A stretch of DNA of 64,000 bases from Bacillota bacterium (GTDB taxonomy: Bacteria; Bacillota; Clostridia; Lachnospirales; Lachnospiraceae): assembly GCA_023443225.1 (NCBI GenBank), contig JAEZVF010000005.1, positions 1 to 64,000 of the forward strand. The letters are read 5' to 3'. Shown here in pieces: positions 27,222 through 36,485 of this stretch (its first letter is position 1; each line of letters begins with the position of its first letter). Made by a program: the position numbers and the translations under genes. The notes beneath the pieces are model-generated. The model was not told where the DNA came from. It ran no database searches and worked only from the letters and a program-made list of their open reading frames with translations.

Positions 27222-27659
27222 TTAGTCAATAACATTATTCCTTTTGTTATAATATGCTTTTATTATATAAGCTATTGTTAAGGAGATAAACATAAATCCA
27301 TATACTATCCCCAAAGCATTATTGGTGATTTTACCATCCATAACAAAGCCTGTTTTTTGAGTTGTAATTTCATACAAACATGACACCACAGATAAAGAGC
27401 CAAATAATCCGAGAAGAAATATTCCGATTTTTTGAATGTTTCTTGTCAACGGATAAATATCAAAATAAATAAATTCAATACTACAAAATACAACTGTAAG
27501 AAGAATAAGTGTAAGCTCAGCCCATTTACCAGCGACCCATTCAAAACCTAAGTTGTATAATAGTGAATTCGACAGCAGTAAGGCTGTAAGTAAAAATAAT
27601 CCATGCTTAAATATATTTCCTCTTATCATCAGTTGTCGTTCATCAAGAATTTTGTTCAT
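27222..27659 (-). CDS. Hypothetical four-helix membrane protein
   Basis: 145 residues that begin NKILDERQLMIRGN, a start often seen in small XRE-linked membrane proteins, followed by four hydrophobic helices. I do not recognise a named family with confidence. Stop and start spacing (2 bases from the XRE gene and 22 bases to DUF3784) shows it is co-transcribed. Confidence 0.8.
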   Translation of the reverse strand: MNKILDERQLMIRGNIFKHGLFLLTALLLSNSLLYNLGFEWVAGKWAELTLILLTVVFCSIEFIYFDIYPLTRNIQKIGIFLLGLFGSLSVVSCLYEITTQKTGFVMDGKITNNALGIVYGFMFISLTIAYIIKAYYNKRNNVID

Positions 27660-27661
27660 TA

Positions 27662-27862
27662 TTATTCATCCTCCCAAAATAATTCGTCTAAGGTTTTACC
27701 TAAAACCTTACATATAGCAATACAGAGTTTTACAGAAGGATAGTAATCACCTTTTTCAATAGCATTCATTGTCTGCCGACTGACATGAACAGCTTCTGCC
27801 AAGTCTTTCTGAGTCATATCAAGAGAAGCGCGGGCTGCTTTCAGTCTTAAATTTTTTGCCAT
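27662..27862 (-). CDS. XRE-family HTH regulator
   Basis: 66-residue Cro/CI-type regulator with the helix-turn-helix MTQKDLAEAVHVSRQTMNAIE and the ending KTLDELFWEDE typical of YgzD/YvaO-like clostridial regulators. The start is either ATG 27862 or ATG 27877, both without a perfect ribosome site. An 18-bp palindrome overlaps its promoter at 27968-27985, which points to autoregulation of the operon. Confidence 0.92.
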   Translation of the reverse strand: MAKNLRLKAARASLDMTQKDLAEAVHVSRQTMNAIEKGDYYPSVKLCIAICKVLGKTLDELFWEDE

Positions 27863-27944
27863 AGTATTTACTCGCATCCTTTCGTAATATTACTGTAATA
27901 TAGCTAAGGTATTACTTAAAATTCACTGTTATGTACTACTACAG

Positions 27945-27985
27945 ATGTTATCATATAGCTTACATTATGTCAAGAATACTTGACA
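27945..27985 (-). promoter_or_regulatory. Promoter with overlapping palindromic operator for the XRE operon
   Basis: On the minus strand, TTGACA (27973-27968) and TAACAT (27950-27945) are 17 bases apart. The palindrome TGTCAAGAATACTTGACA (27968-27985) has perfect 7-base arms and covers the -35 box, so a dimer bound there would block transcription. Confidence 0.75.
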
Positions 27986-28256
27986 TCAACTTCCGTGCAA
28001 AACATAAATTAGGCTTATAAGGTGGATTTTGTCTTCATAGGAATAAAAAACAATAGACTTATTCACTTAAGGTAGTTATAATATAAAATGTAATATATCA
28101 ATATTAAACAATGAGATAGAATAACAGCTATCGAAATTCAAATTACTTATCTTGAACATGGTATGACTTAGCATACCCGGAGAAATATAAAGAATATATC
28201 AAAGATAAACACTTGTTTTGGTAGGATTTGTATTCTTGGAAAGGAGTAGTTTGGAT
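27986..28256 (+). other. Intergenic leader of the amidohydrolase gene
   Basis: This 271-base AT-rich stretch contains a small hairpin (GGTATG at 28160-28165 with CATACC at 28172-28177). I find no purine-riboswitch core and no clear promoter pair. Confidence 0.4.
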
Positions 28257-29612
28257 ATGGCAAAATCAATATTTATCAGTAACATTCAGCACCTAATTAC
28301 TTGTGACGAAAAGGATAGTGTTTTTAAGAATGTCAACATGCTGATCCAAGATGGGAGCATTCAGTATATTGGAGAGGAAACGTTTCCGGCAGATGAGGTT
28401 ATTGACGGTACCCATCTTTTGGTGTATCCGGGTTTGATTAATACCCACCATCATCTATATCAGATATTTACTAGGAACTTGCCCCAAGTTCAGAATATGG
28501 AGCTGTTTCCGTGGCTGATAACCCTTTATGAGATATGGAAGAAGTTAAATTCGGACGTCATTTATTATACCTCTTTAATTGGAATGGGAGAGCTGTTGAA
28601 AAACGGATGTACTACCTGTTTTGACCATCATTATGTTTTCCCAAATGAATCAGATGGATTAATTGATGCACAGTTCTCAGCAGCCAAAGAGCTTGGAATA
28701 CGTATGCATGCATCAAGAGGCAGCATGTCACTTAGTAAGAAGGACGGTGGATTACCTCCGGATACTGTAGTTCAGGACGTAGATACAATTCTTCAAGATT
28801 CGCAGAGATTAATCGATAAATATCATGATAATAGCAAGTATTCTATGAGACAGATAGCCTTAGCACCTTGCTCGCCATTTAGCGTTACGGAAGATCTATT
28901 AGTGGAATCAGCTAAATTAGCAAGAGATAAGGGAGTACGTCTTCATACACACCTTGCTGAGACATTGGATGAAGAGAATTATATGTTAAATCGATTCGGC
29001 TTAAGGCCATTGGAGTATATGGAGAAAGTCGGATGGATTGGCAGTGATGTTTGGTTTGCCCATGGAATTCATTTTAATGATCAGGAGCTTAAATTATTGT
29101 CAGCGACAGGAACTGGAGTTGCTCATTGCCCAGTATCAAATATGAAATTATCCTCTGGAATTGCTCGTATCCCGGAAATGTTAAAAATGAACATACCGGT
29201 TGGACTTGCTGTGGACGGTAGTGCCAGCAACGATGGTTCTAATTTGTTAGAGGAAATGAGAATTGCTTATTTATTGCATCGCTTAAATTCCAGCCAAGAT
29301 GCACCTTCTGGATATGATATTCTGAAAATAGCAACGAACGGCAGTGCAAGGGTACTTGGAAGAAATGACATTGGAAGTCTTTCTGTTGGTATGGCAGCTG
29401 ACTTCTTTATGATTGATTCGAGAAGAATTGAACTAGTAGGCGCACTTTATGATCCAAAATCAGTTCTCCAAACGGTAGGGCTTAAACAGAGTGTAGACTA
29501 TACTATCGTAGCAGGTGAAATTGTAGTAAAAGAAGGTAAATTGACTAACGTCGATGAAGACAAGCTATGCAGGGAAGGTAATCAGTTAGTAGAAGAATAT
29601 ATTAACCAGTAG
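28257..29612 (+). CDS. Amidohydrolase, probable 8-oxoguanine/guanine-type deaminase
   Basis: 451 residues of the amidohydrolase superfamily. Metal ligands are NTHHHLYQ (HxH), HTHLAETLDE, FAHGIHF and the aspartate in AVDGSASND. The GSASND stretch and TrzN/SsnA-like pattern fit deaminases of oxidised guanine or related triazines. It heads a nucleoside-catabolism region, so removal of an amino group from a purine base is plausible. Substrate identity is inference. ATG 28257 lies about 10 bases after AAAGGAG. Confidence 0.85.
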   Translation: MAKSIFISNIQHLITCDEKDSVFKNVNMLIQDGSIQYIGEETFPADEVIDGTHLLVYPGLINTHHHLYQIFTRNLPQVQNMELFPWLITLYEIWKKLNSDVIYYTSLIGMGELLKNGCTTCFDHHYVFPNESDGLIDAQFSAAKELGIRMHASRGSMSLSKKDGGLPPDTVVQDVDTILQDSQRLIDKYHDNSKYSMRQIALAPCSPFSVTEDLLVESAKLARDKGVRLHTHLAETLDEENYMLNRFGLRPLEYMEKVGWIGSDVWFAHGIHFNDQELKLLSATGTGVAHCPVSNMKLSSGIARIPEMLKMNIPVGLAVDGSASNDGSNLLEEMRIAYLLHRLNSSQDAPSGYDILKIATNGSARVLGRNDIGSLSVGMAADFFMIDSRRIELVGALYDPKSVLQTVGLKQSVDYTIVAGEIVVKEGKLTNVDEDKLCREGNQLVEEYINQ

Positions 29613-29639
29613 TTTTTCAAAAATTGTTAAGTTTAAAAA

Positions 29640-29672
29640 AATGAACCAGTAATTATTATTGGTTCATTTTTT
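29640..29672 (+). terminator. Terminator of the amidohydrolase gene
   Basis: AATGAACCA (29640-29648) pairs with TGGTTCATT (29660-29668), followed by a T-run. Confidence 0.85.
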
Positions 29673-29789
29673 ATACAAAAAAATAATATATATCTAGGTT
29701 GTTTTGTTAAATTAGATATAAAGTGATCTGAAACAATAATTAGTATGTAAAATAAGCACAAAAAAGTTCAAAAAATGTCGAAATTATTG

Positions 29790-29841
29790 TTGACAACTTG
29801 GCATCCAAGTGGTACACTAAGGTGGAACTTGGATGCCAAGT
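29790..29841 (+). promoter_or_regulatory. Promoter with paired 15-bp GntR-type operators
   Basis: TTGACA (29790-29795), a 17-base spacer and TACACT (29813-29818) form the promoter. ACTTGGCATCCAAGT (29796-29810) fills the spacer. Its exact reverse complement ACTTGGATGCCAAGT lies at 29827-29841, just past the start site. Centres are 31 bases apart, about three helical turns. The GntR/HutC regulator encoded at 30690 is the obvious candidate to bind here. Confidence 0.85.
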
Positions 29842-29913
29842 TTGTTTTAAAGAAAGTTTAGTGATTATGAATATGAGTATTAAAAACAATACAAGTAGTA
29901 CAGGAGGTATCAA

Positions 29914-30693
29914 ATGGAAAAATCTAAAATGATGCATATCGGTATTTGTCAGGGTGATGTAGGACGTTATGTGTTCTTACCTGGAAGTCCTGAACGAGCA
30001 GAAAAAATATCAAAATACTTTGATAATCCAAAAGAAATTGCATATAACCGCGAGTATAGAACATTTGTCGGTGAACTCGATGGAGTAAAAGTAGCAGTAA
30101 CAAGTACAGGAATTGGAGGACCTTCTGCTGCAATCGCAATTGAAGAGCTTCATCAGTGTGGAGCAGACACAATGATGAGAATTGGAACATGTGCCTCCAC
30201 TTCTGTGAAGGTAAAAACCGGAGATATTGTTATTCCGAAAGGTGCTGTAAGAATGGAGGGAGTTGGTAGTCACTATTTACCTATGGAATTTCCTGCTGTT
30301 CCGGATTATGAATTAGTAAAAGAAATAGAGGCTGCTGCGGTGAGACTAGAGATGCCATATGATACAGGCATAACTATTACAAAAGCATCTTTCTACAGCC
30401 AGAATAGTCCGGAGACAAAACCGATAGGTCCGGAATTAATCAACCGTTGGCGCTCTTATGAAGCTGGTGGGGTTACATCAACTAGTATGGAATGTGCTCC
30501 GTTATTCCTCATTTCAGCTTCATTAGGTATACGTTCAGCAAGTGTTATGGTAAGTGCAACCGATTATAAGAAATATGAGAACCAGGACAGACAACGTCCT
30601 TTGGACTTAGAGGATAGAGTAATAAGGGTAGGAATCGAAGCGATGAGAAGCATTATTAAAAAAGATGCAGGTAATGTCGGTGAAGCATTATGA
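29914..30693 (+). CDS. Nucleoside phosphorylase, uridine/purine type (copy 1)
   Basis: 259-residue NP-I-family phosphorylase that splits a ribonucleoside with phosphate into base and ribose 1-phosphate. The family pattern is visible in FLPGSPERAEKIS, STGIGGPSAAIA, RIGTCAS and the ribose-binding SMECAPLF. It is close to copy 3 at 37303-38064 along its whole length. It overlaps the regulator gene by 4 bases (ATGA), so the two are coupled. Base specificity is not determined from sequence. Confidence 0.92.
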   Translation: MEKSKMMHIGICQGDVGRYVFLPGSPERAEKISKYFDNPKEIAYNREYRTFVGELDGVKVAVTSTGIGGPSAAIAIEELHQCGADTMMRIGTCASTSVKVKTGDIVIPKGAVRMEGVGSHYLPMEFPAVPDYELVKEIEAAAVRLEMPYDTGITITKASFYSQNSPETKPIGPELINRWRSYEAGGVTSTSMECAPLFLISASLGIRSASVMVSATDYKKYENQDRQRPLDLEDRVIRVGIEAMRSIIKKDAGNVGEAL

Positions 30694-31457
30694 TAGATTT
30701 TGATAAATTACCAATGTTAGCAGAAGATGATTCGGAAAATATTGTTGTTCCCAATTATGTAAAAATATATGATATTATTTTCCACTTGATTGACGAAGGG
30801 GTGTTAAACAAGGGGGATGCGATCCCAAGTGAAAATACGCTGGCAAACTATTGGAATGTAAGCCGTGGTACTGTAAGAATGGCTATGAGAAAGTTGGAAG
30901 AAGACGGGTACATAACCAAAACACAAGGCAAACAGGCGGTTGTTGCAACCTTTGCTCTTCAGACGAAAGAGGGATTTCACTGGCTGTACAATACATGTAT
31001 GGATAATTGCTTGGATATCATCAATGAGGTTAAAGTTGAATCAATTTATCAACCTTGTGGTGTATACGTGGCACATGAATTAGGATATGATAAGCCAGGT
31101 TTTTTGGTGTTGTCAGTCAATACCAATTACTACTCTGAAACATGTCATGTTGCTAATTCCATTATGATATTTGATGCAAAATATGTGGATGAATTTAAAT
31201 TGGATATTACCAACGAAGAAAGAATGAAGCAATTTATTGTAAAGGATATATACCACCACGCTAAGCGTTCAAAAACAGTATTTAATGTCTTAAGCGCAGA
31301 TGATGATACAGTCATTGATAATATGGATTCAGGAGAACCAATTGTTATAGTAGAAGAGATATTAATGGATGAAAACGATAATCAATTAGCATACTGCAAG
31401 CATCGCTTAAATGGTAGCAAATATCGTTTTTCCATGGAGAGAAAAACACAGATTTAA
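30690..31457 (+). CDS. GntR/HutC-family transcriptional regulator
   Basis: 255 residues: an N-terminal winged helix (about 25-95, with PSENTLANYWNVSRGTVRMAM) and a C-terminal UTRA-like effector domain. It overlaps the phosphorylase gene, and two matching 15-bp operators sit at the promoter upstream. It is therefore probably the local regulator of nucleoside uptake and catabolism. Its effector is likely a nucleoside, base or sugar phosphate. Confidence 0.92.
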   Translation: MIDFDKLPMLAEDDSENIVVPNYVKIYDIIFHLIDEGVLNKGDAIPSENTLANYWNVSRGTVRMAMRKLEEDGYITKTQGKQAVVATFALQTKEGFHWLYNTCMDNCLDIINEVKVESIYQPCGVYVAHELGYDKPGFLVLSVNTNYYSETCHVANSIMIFDAKYVDEFKLDITNEERMKQFIVKDIYHHAKRSKTVFNVLSADDDTVIDNMDSGEPIVIVEEILMDENDNQLAYCKHRLNGSKYRFSMERKTQI

Positions 31458-31556
31458 GCACCTATTATCCTAAGAAAAGGGGACTTAATAAAATTTAAGA
31501 ATCCTTTCCTATAGATCTAAAAAAACCCAAAGGACTAATATTAGGAGGATGGCATT

Positions 31557-32750
31557 ATGAAAAAGGGAATCAAAAAGAGTATGAGTTTTTTACTGGTTTT
31601 GGCAATGGTATTAGCAACATTTACTGCATGTGGCAGTAAAAAAAGTGAAACAACGACTCAAACACCAGAAACTACAGAAACAACCAATGAAACAGCAGAA
31701 GAGCCAGTCGCAGAAGAGCCAGCAGAAGAGCCAGCAACAGATCCACTTAAGGTAGTATATCTTGTTAATGGTAATCTCGGAGACAAAGGTTTCTATGATT
31801 CTGCAGCCAGCGGTATTCAAAAGATTGGTGATGAACTTGGTGCAGAAGTAAAGGTTGTTGAAATGGGCCGTGATGAGACAAGTTATGAAGGTCACTTCTT
31901 AGATGTATCTGAACAGGATTGGGATATAATCGTATCCGGTACATGGTCAGTAAAAGAAGTTGCACAGAATACAGCAGCACAATATCCAGATAAAAACTAT
32001 ATATTCTTTGATAGTGATGTTGACCGTGAAGTAGTTAAGGACGGTAACATGATGGGTATCACTTACAATTCTAATCAGGGAGCATTTTTAGCTGGTGTGC
32101 TTGGAGCTAAGATGTTAAATTCTGGTGATGCAAAAATTGATTCAACAAAGAAGATTTTAGGATTCATCGGTTCTATGGATGTTGGTAATATTAACGACTT
32201 TTTAGTAGGCTATTTAGAAGGTGTTAAATATGTAGATCCTGAAATCAGAGTAATCACTTCTTATGTAGGTTCATTTGAAGATGTTCCGAAATGCCTAGAA
32301 ATGACAACACAGCTTTATAATCAAGGTGCACAGGTTGTATATGCTCCTGCTTCTCAAAGTATTCTAGGTGCTGCAACAGCTGCAAGTAATGCTGATAAAT
32401 ACTTAATTGCTTGTGATCAGGACTTATATACACAGTTAAAAGATGAACAACCTGAAATTGCAAAAAATATTTTAACATCAACACTAAAGAATGTAGGCGA
32501 ATCCATTTTTACAGCTGTAGAAGCTTCACAAAGCAATGCTATGACATTTGATAATACCTATGCCTTAGGATTAGACAGCGGTGCAGTAGGATTAGCAGAG
32601 AATGATAACTTCCTGTCCATTGTTCCACAGGATATAATTGATGTACTTGCTGAAGTTAGACAGAGCATTATTAGTGGCGATATCGTAGTTAGCAGTGCTA
32701 TGGCTATGACAACTGAAGAAGTAGCAAATTTACGTGACAGTATGAAATAG
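31557..32750 (+). CDS. BMP-family nucleoside-binding lipoprotein
   Basis: 397 residues. A lipoprotein signal ends in ATFTAC with the modified Cys, then a Thr/Glu-rich linker including a repeated EEPA unit (about residues 45-60). The rest is a Bmp/Med-family binding protein (VVYLVNGNLGDKGFYDSA). These proteins deliver nucleosides to the NupABC-like importer encoded next. A terminator separates it from the ATPase gene, so it is probably made in excess over the membrane parts. Confidence 0.93.
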   Translation: MKKGIKKSMSFLLVLAMVLATFTACGSKKSETTTQTPETTETTNETAEEPVAEEPAEEPATDPLKVVYLVNGNLGDKGFYDSAASGIQKIGDELGAEVKVVEMGRDETSYEGHFLDVSEQDWDIIVSGTWSVKEVAQNTAAQYPDKNYIFFDSDVDREVVKDGNMMGITYNSNQGAFLAGVLGAKMLNSGDAKIDSTKKILGFIGSMDVGNINDFLVGYLEGVKYVDPEIRVITSYVGSFEDVPKCLEMTTQLYNQGAQVVYAPASQSILGAATAASNADKYLIACDQDLYTQLKDEQPEIAKNILTSTLKNVGESIFTAVEASQSNAMTFDNTYALGLDSGAVGLAENDNFLSIVPQDIIDVLAEVRQSIISGDIVVSSAMAMTTEEVANLRDSMK

Positions 32751-32770
32751 TAATGTAAAAAGATAGATTA

Positions 32771-32818
32771 TGGGTGCTGTGTCAGATAGGAGTTATGTGT
32801 TACAGCACCCATTCTTTA
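32771..32818 (+). terminator. Partial terminator between binding protein and ATPase genes
   Basis: TGGGTGCTGT (32771-32780) pairs with ACAGCACCCA (32802-32811) and TTCTTTAT follows. Confidence 0.85.
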
Positions 32819-32916
32819 TAGACAAAACTTAAATTACAAACTAAATTGGGCTTATGACACCCAAACCTTTAAGTATAACAATCTTATATCCATATGATTC
32901 ATTAAGGAGTGGAATA

Positions 32917-34476
32917 ATGGAAAAGAAAATAGAAGTGTTACGAATGGAGAATATCGTAAAAGTATACCCTAATGGAGTTATGGCTAATAAAGGGATTAAT
33001 TTTTCGATTAATTCTGGAGAAATTCACGCTCTTTCCGGCGAAAATGGTGCCGGTAAGTCTACATTAATGAAAATTATTTTTGGTGAAGAACAACCAACTT
33101 CAGGTGAAATTTATGTAAAAGGGCAATTGACTACCATTACTTCACCTCAAATGGCGATAAGCCTTGGAATTGGAATGGTACATCAGCATTTTATGCTGGT
33201 TCCTTCATTAACAGTTGCTGAAAACATAATACTAGGTTCAGAACCCAAAAAGGGTTTACTAATAAATAGCAACACAGCAATGAAACAAGTCGAAGAACTT
33301 GGTGAAAAGTTTAATATGAAAATTGATCCGACAAAAAAAATATCGGATTTATCAGTTGGGCAGAAACAGAAGGTGGAAATATTAAAAGCCTTGTACCGAG
33401 GTGCTCAAATACTTATTTTGGATGAACCAACAGCTGTATTAACTCCACAGGAAACAACAGAATTATTCGAAGAGTTAAAAAGGTTACGTGATAATGGTTT
33501 TACTATTATATTTATCTCTCATAAATTGAATGAAGTGAAAGAATTATGTGACAGAATTACAATTATACGTCAGGGAAAATCTATGGGTGTGCATAGTATC
33601 AGTGATGTTTCTGAACAGGATATTTCTAATCTTATGGTTGGTAGAGATGTAATTCTGAATATTGAAAAAACTCCTGCAAATCCTGGAAATCCGACAATTC
33701 AGGTTAACAATCTGACAATTTTAGGTGAAAACGGCAAAGCCTATGTAGATAAATTATCTTTTGCTCTCCGTGAAGGAGAAATTCTTGGTATTGCTGGTGT
33801 AGAAGGAAATGGACAGGCGGAGCTGGTAGAAGCACTTACCGGATTAATAAAATATCATTCTGGTTCAATTAAAATCTGTGATACGGAGATTGCAAAGCTG
33901 AGTGTAGCAGATATACGTGCCCTTGCGGTATCTCATATCCCGGAAGACCGTATGACTACAGGTGTTGCACCCTCCTTGTCGATTACAGAAAATGCTTTAT
34001 CAGATAAGATTTCTACTAGTAAATTCTCTAAACATGGGTTTATTAAGAAGAAAGAAATAAAGCAATATGGACTAGATATTGCAAAACAGTATCAAATATT
34101 CTGCAAAAATCCGGATGTTAGAATTGATAGTTTGTCTGGTGGGAATATACAAAAGGCAGTATTAGCCAGGGAATTGTCCAGTGATCCTAAAGTGATTATA
34201 GCGGATCAGCCTACCCGAGGCGTAGACGTAGGTGCAACCGAGTTTATTCGAAAACGTTTGATTGCCATGCGTGATGACAAAAAATCTGTTCTCTTAATCA
34301 GTTCTGATTTAAATGAGGTATTAGGTTTATCAGACAGTATTATTGTTATGCATGAAGGGCAAATAGTTGCATATTTCCCTGATGCATCCAAGATTACCGA
34401 ACTTCAACTCGGAGGATATATGCTTGGTATTGATAGGCAATCCGATGATGAAATTAAGGAGGTGCTCCATGGATAG
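32917..34476 (+). CDS. Nucleoside ABC importer ATPase (duplicated domains)
   Basis: 519 residues with two ABC domains. The first has Walker A GENGAGKST, signature LSVGQKQK and Walker B LILDEPTAVL. The second has a degenerate Walker A (VEGNGQAELV), signature LSGGNIQK and IIADQPTRGVD. This arrangement is shared with sugar/nucleoside ATPases such as NupA and RbsA. ATG 32917 follows AAGGAG. A longer in-frame start at 32854 lacks one. It overlaps the first permease by 8 bases. Confidence 0.95.
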   Translation: MEKKIEVLRMENIVKVYPNGVMANKGINFSINSGEIHALSGENGAGKSTLMKIIFGEEQPTSGEIYVKGQLTTITSPQMAISLGIGMVHQHFMLVPSLTVAENIILGSEPKKGLLINSNTAMKQVEELGEKFNMKIDPTKKISDLSVGQKQKVEILKALYRGAQILILDEPTAVLTPQETTELFEELKRLRDNGFTIIFISHKLNEVKELCDRITIIRQGKSMGVHSISDVSEQDISNLMVGRDVILNIEKTPANPGNPTIQVNNLTILGENGKAYVDKLSFALREGEILGIAGVEGNGQAELVEALTGLIKYHSGSIKICDTEIAKLSVADIRALAVSHIPEDRMTTGVAPSLSITENALSDKISTSKFSKHGFIKKKEIKQYGLDIAKQYQIFCKNPDVRIDSLSGGNIQKAVLARELSSDPKVIIADQPTRGVDVGATEFIRKRLIAMRDDKKSVLLISSDLNEVLGLSDSIIVMHEGQIVAYFPDASKITELQLGGYMLGIDRQSDDEIKEVLHG

Positions 34477-35557
34477 TAACAAACGAATTCGACTTTTAGT
34501 AGATCTAGCAAGGCTAGCACTGACAATATTAGTTTCATGTGGGTTGGTAGTATTAATTGTATTAGGAACCAGTAAAGACCCAATGACTGCCTTTTCCAGT
34601 TTCTTTATTGGACCATTTACGTCTCTTAGACGTATCGGTAATATTGTTGAAGCGGCTTCCCCACTTATGTTTACTGCATTAGCAGTTATAATGATATTTG
34701 GTGCAGGCCAGTTCTCAATGATTACAGAAGGTGCATTTTTTATAGGTACACTTGGTGCCATGATGATTGCTACCTCTGTTCCACTTCCGGCAGGGATACA
34801 TCCAGCAGCCGCACTACTAGTTGCAGGGGCAATGGGAGCAGTAGTAGCTTTAATTCCAGCTATGCTAAAAATGAAATGGCAAGTCTCTGAAGTAGTAACT
34901 TCACTGATGTTAAACTATATTGTTCAATTCTTTGCAATTTATATGGTTAGTTATTACTTCCGTGAGATTAGCAGTTCGAGTTTAGCTTCTATATCTTTTC
35001 TTGAAACATCGATGCTACCTGTAATCGTAAATGGCAGTAGAGTTCATTTCGGGGTAGTGATTGCTATAATACTTTGTGTGGTTACTTATCTATTGCTCTA
35101 TAGGACTACCTTTGGTATGAAGCTTCGAATTACTGGTGACAATGCTAAGTTTGCCAATTATTCTGGTATCAAAGTTACCAAAGTAATGGTGGTTGCACAG
35201 GTAATCGCAGGTGCTCTCGCCGGTATTGGTGGAGGGGCTGAATTACTAGGTATGTATACAAGATTTAAATGGACAAGCACACCAGGTTATGGCTGGACAG
35301 GTATAGCAGTTGCTTTACTTGCGAGAAACAATCCCCTTATGGTACCTATCGCAGCACTTTTTATGGGCTACCTGAATGTTGGTGCTAATATTATGGCTAG
35401 AAATAGTGATGTTAGCAGTGAAGTAGTAGTAATTATACAAGGTGTTATGATCTTAATGATTGCAGCAGAAGCACTTCTTAACAGTTGGAGACAGAAGATG
35501 ATTGTTAAGGCTGCAAAAGCAGAAACCGTAGTGAAAGGAGATGAAGCGAATGCTTGA
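34469..35557 (+). CDS. Nucleoside ABC importer permease 1 (NupB-like)
   Basis: 362-residue BPD_transp_2-type permease with about ten hydrophobic helices. Segments such as GAGQFSMITEGAFFIGTLGA (core MITEGAFFIG) and ALAGIGGGAELLGM match the family that pairs with BMP binding proteins. AAGGAGG precedes ATG 34469, which lies inside the end of the ATPase gene. It overlaps the second permease by 8 bases. Confidence 0.93.
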   Translation: MDSNKRIRLLVDLARLALTILVSCGLVVLIVLGTSKDPMTAFSSFFIGPFTSLRRIGNIVEAASPLMFTALAVIMIFGAGQFSMITEGAFFIGTLGAMMIATSVPLPAGIHPAAALLVAGAMGAVVALIPAMLKMKWQVSEVVTSLMLNYIVQFFAIYMVSYYFREISSSSLASISFLETSMLPVIVNGSRVHFGVVIAIILCVVTYLLLYRTTFGMKLRITGDNAKFANYSGIKVTKVMVVAQVIAGALAGIGGGAELLGMYTRFKWTSTPGYGWTGIAVALLARNNPLMVPIAALFMGYLNVGANIMARNSDVSSEVVVIIQGVMILMIAAEALLNSWRQKMIVKAAKAETVVKGDEANA

Positions 35558-36485
35558 TTATACATTTGTCGTAGACTTTCTTTTTATGTGGATACGTGTT
35601 GCCACCCCAATATTACTTGCTTCACTTGGAGCGGTTATTTGTGAAAAATCAGGAGTAGTAAACCTGGGTTTAAATGGTATCATGTTAATTTCAGCCTTGG
35701 CAGGTGTGCTTGGTAGTGGATATGGAGGAAACCTATTCTGGGGTATTGCGGCAGGAGTTGGATCAGCTTTAATAGTAAGTGGATTATTTGCCTATTTCCA
35801 TTTAGTACTAAAGGCAAATGCTGTCCTTTGTGGTACAGCGATTAACACTATGGCTGGTGGCTTAACCGTCTTTGTCTTACAATTAGCAACAGGTGAGAAG
35901 GGTACAAGTTCTTCCATTAAAAGCGCTGTATTTCCTACCATTCATATTCCTATCATCAAAGATATACCGATACTTGGAGACGTTTTATCAGGACATAATG
36001 CACTTACCTATTTTGCACTCTTAATGGTTGTTTTACTTTCTATATTCTTATATAAAATGCCAATGGGGTTACGAATACGTGCAGTCGGTGAAAATCCCAA
36101 CGCTGCAGCCAGTGTAGGTTTGAATGTAATTAGAATACGATTTTTGTCCATTATATTATGTGGTATCTTGGTTGGTCTTGGTGGAATGTACTTATCTATG
36201 GGTTATCTTTCCATGTTTACGAGGGACATGGTTGCTGGACGTGGATTTATAGCTTTGGCAGCTTGTGCTATGGGACAAGCAACTCCAGTGGGTTCCTTGA
36301 TATCATCAGCTGTATTTTCCTTTTTTGATGGCTTATCAAATGTACTTCAAATGCTACGTATACCATCCGAATTTATTCAGATGTTGCCTTATATAGCAAC
36401 AATATTTGGATTGACGATATATTCTATACAAAAAATTAGATTACAAAAAAAGAAAAGTAAGGAGATAGAGAAAAATGTCATTTAA
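35550..36485 (+). CDS. Nucleoside ABC importer permease 2 (NupC-like)
   Basis: 311 residues with about nine helices. The segments ICEKSGVVNLGLNGIMLI and RIRAVGENPNAAASVG are typical of the second permease of nucleoside importers. ATG 35550 is at correct distance from AAAGGAG, while ATG 35541 touches it. Coding overlaps on both sides (8 and 11 bases) indicate a tightly coupled operon. Confidence 0.94.
   Translation: MLDYTFVVDFLFMWIRVATPILLASLGAVICEKSGVVNLGLNGIMLISALAGVLGSGYGGNLFWGIAAGVGSALIVSGLFAYFHLVLKANAVLCGTAINTMAGGLTVFVLQLATGEKGTSSSIKSAVFPTIHIPIIKDIPILGDVLSGHNALTYFALLMVVLLSIFLYKMPMGLRIRAVGENPNAAASVGLNVIRIRFLSIILCGILVGLGGMYLSMGYLSMFTRDMVAGRGFIALAACAMGQATPVGSLISSAVFSFFDGLSNVLQMLRIPSEFIQMLPYIATIFGLTIYSIQKIRLQKKKSKEIEKNVI

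Noticed and set aside
28160..28177. Hairpin before the amidohydrolase gene as a terminator or riboswitch
   Set aside because: The 6-bp stem has no T-run and no conserved flanking sequence, so no specific role is supported.
31700..31740. Repeated GAAGAGCCAG units in the lipoprotein gene as a DNA repeat element
   Set aside because: They are in frame and encode the acidic EEPA linker of a lipoprotein, a common feature after the signal peptide.
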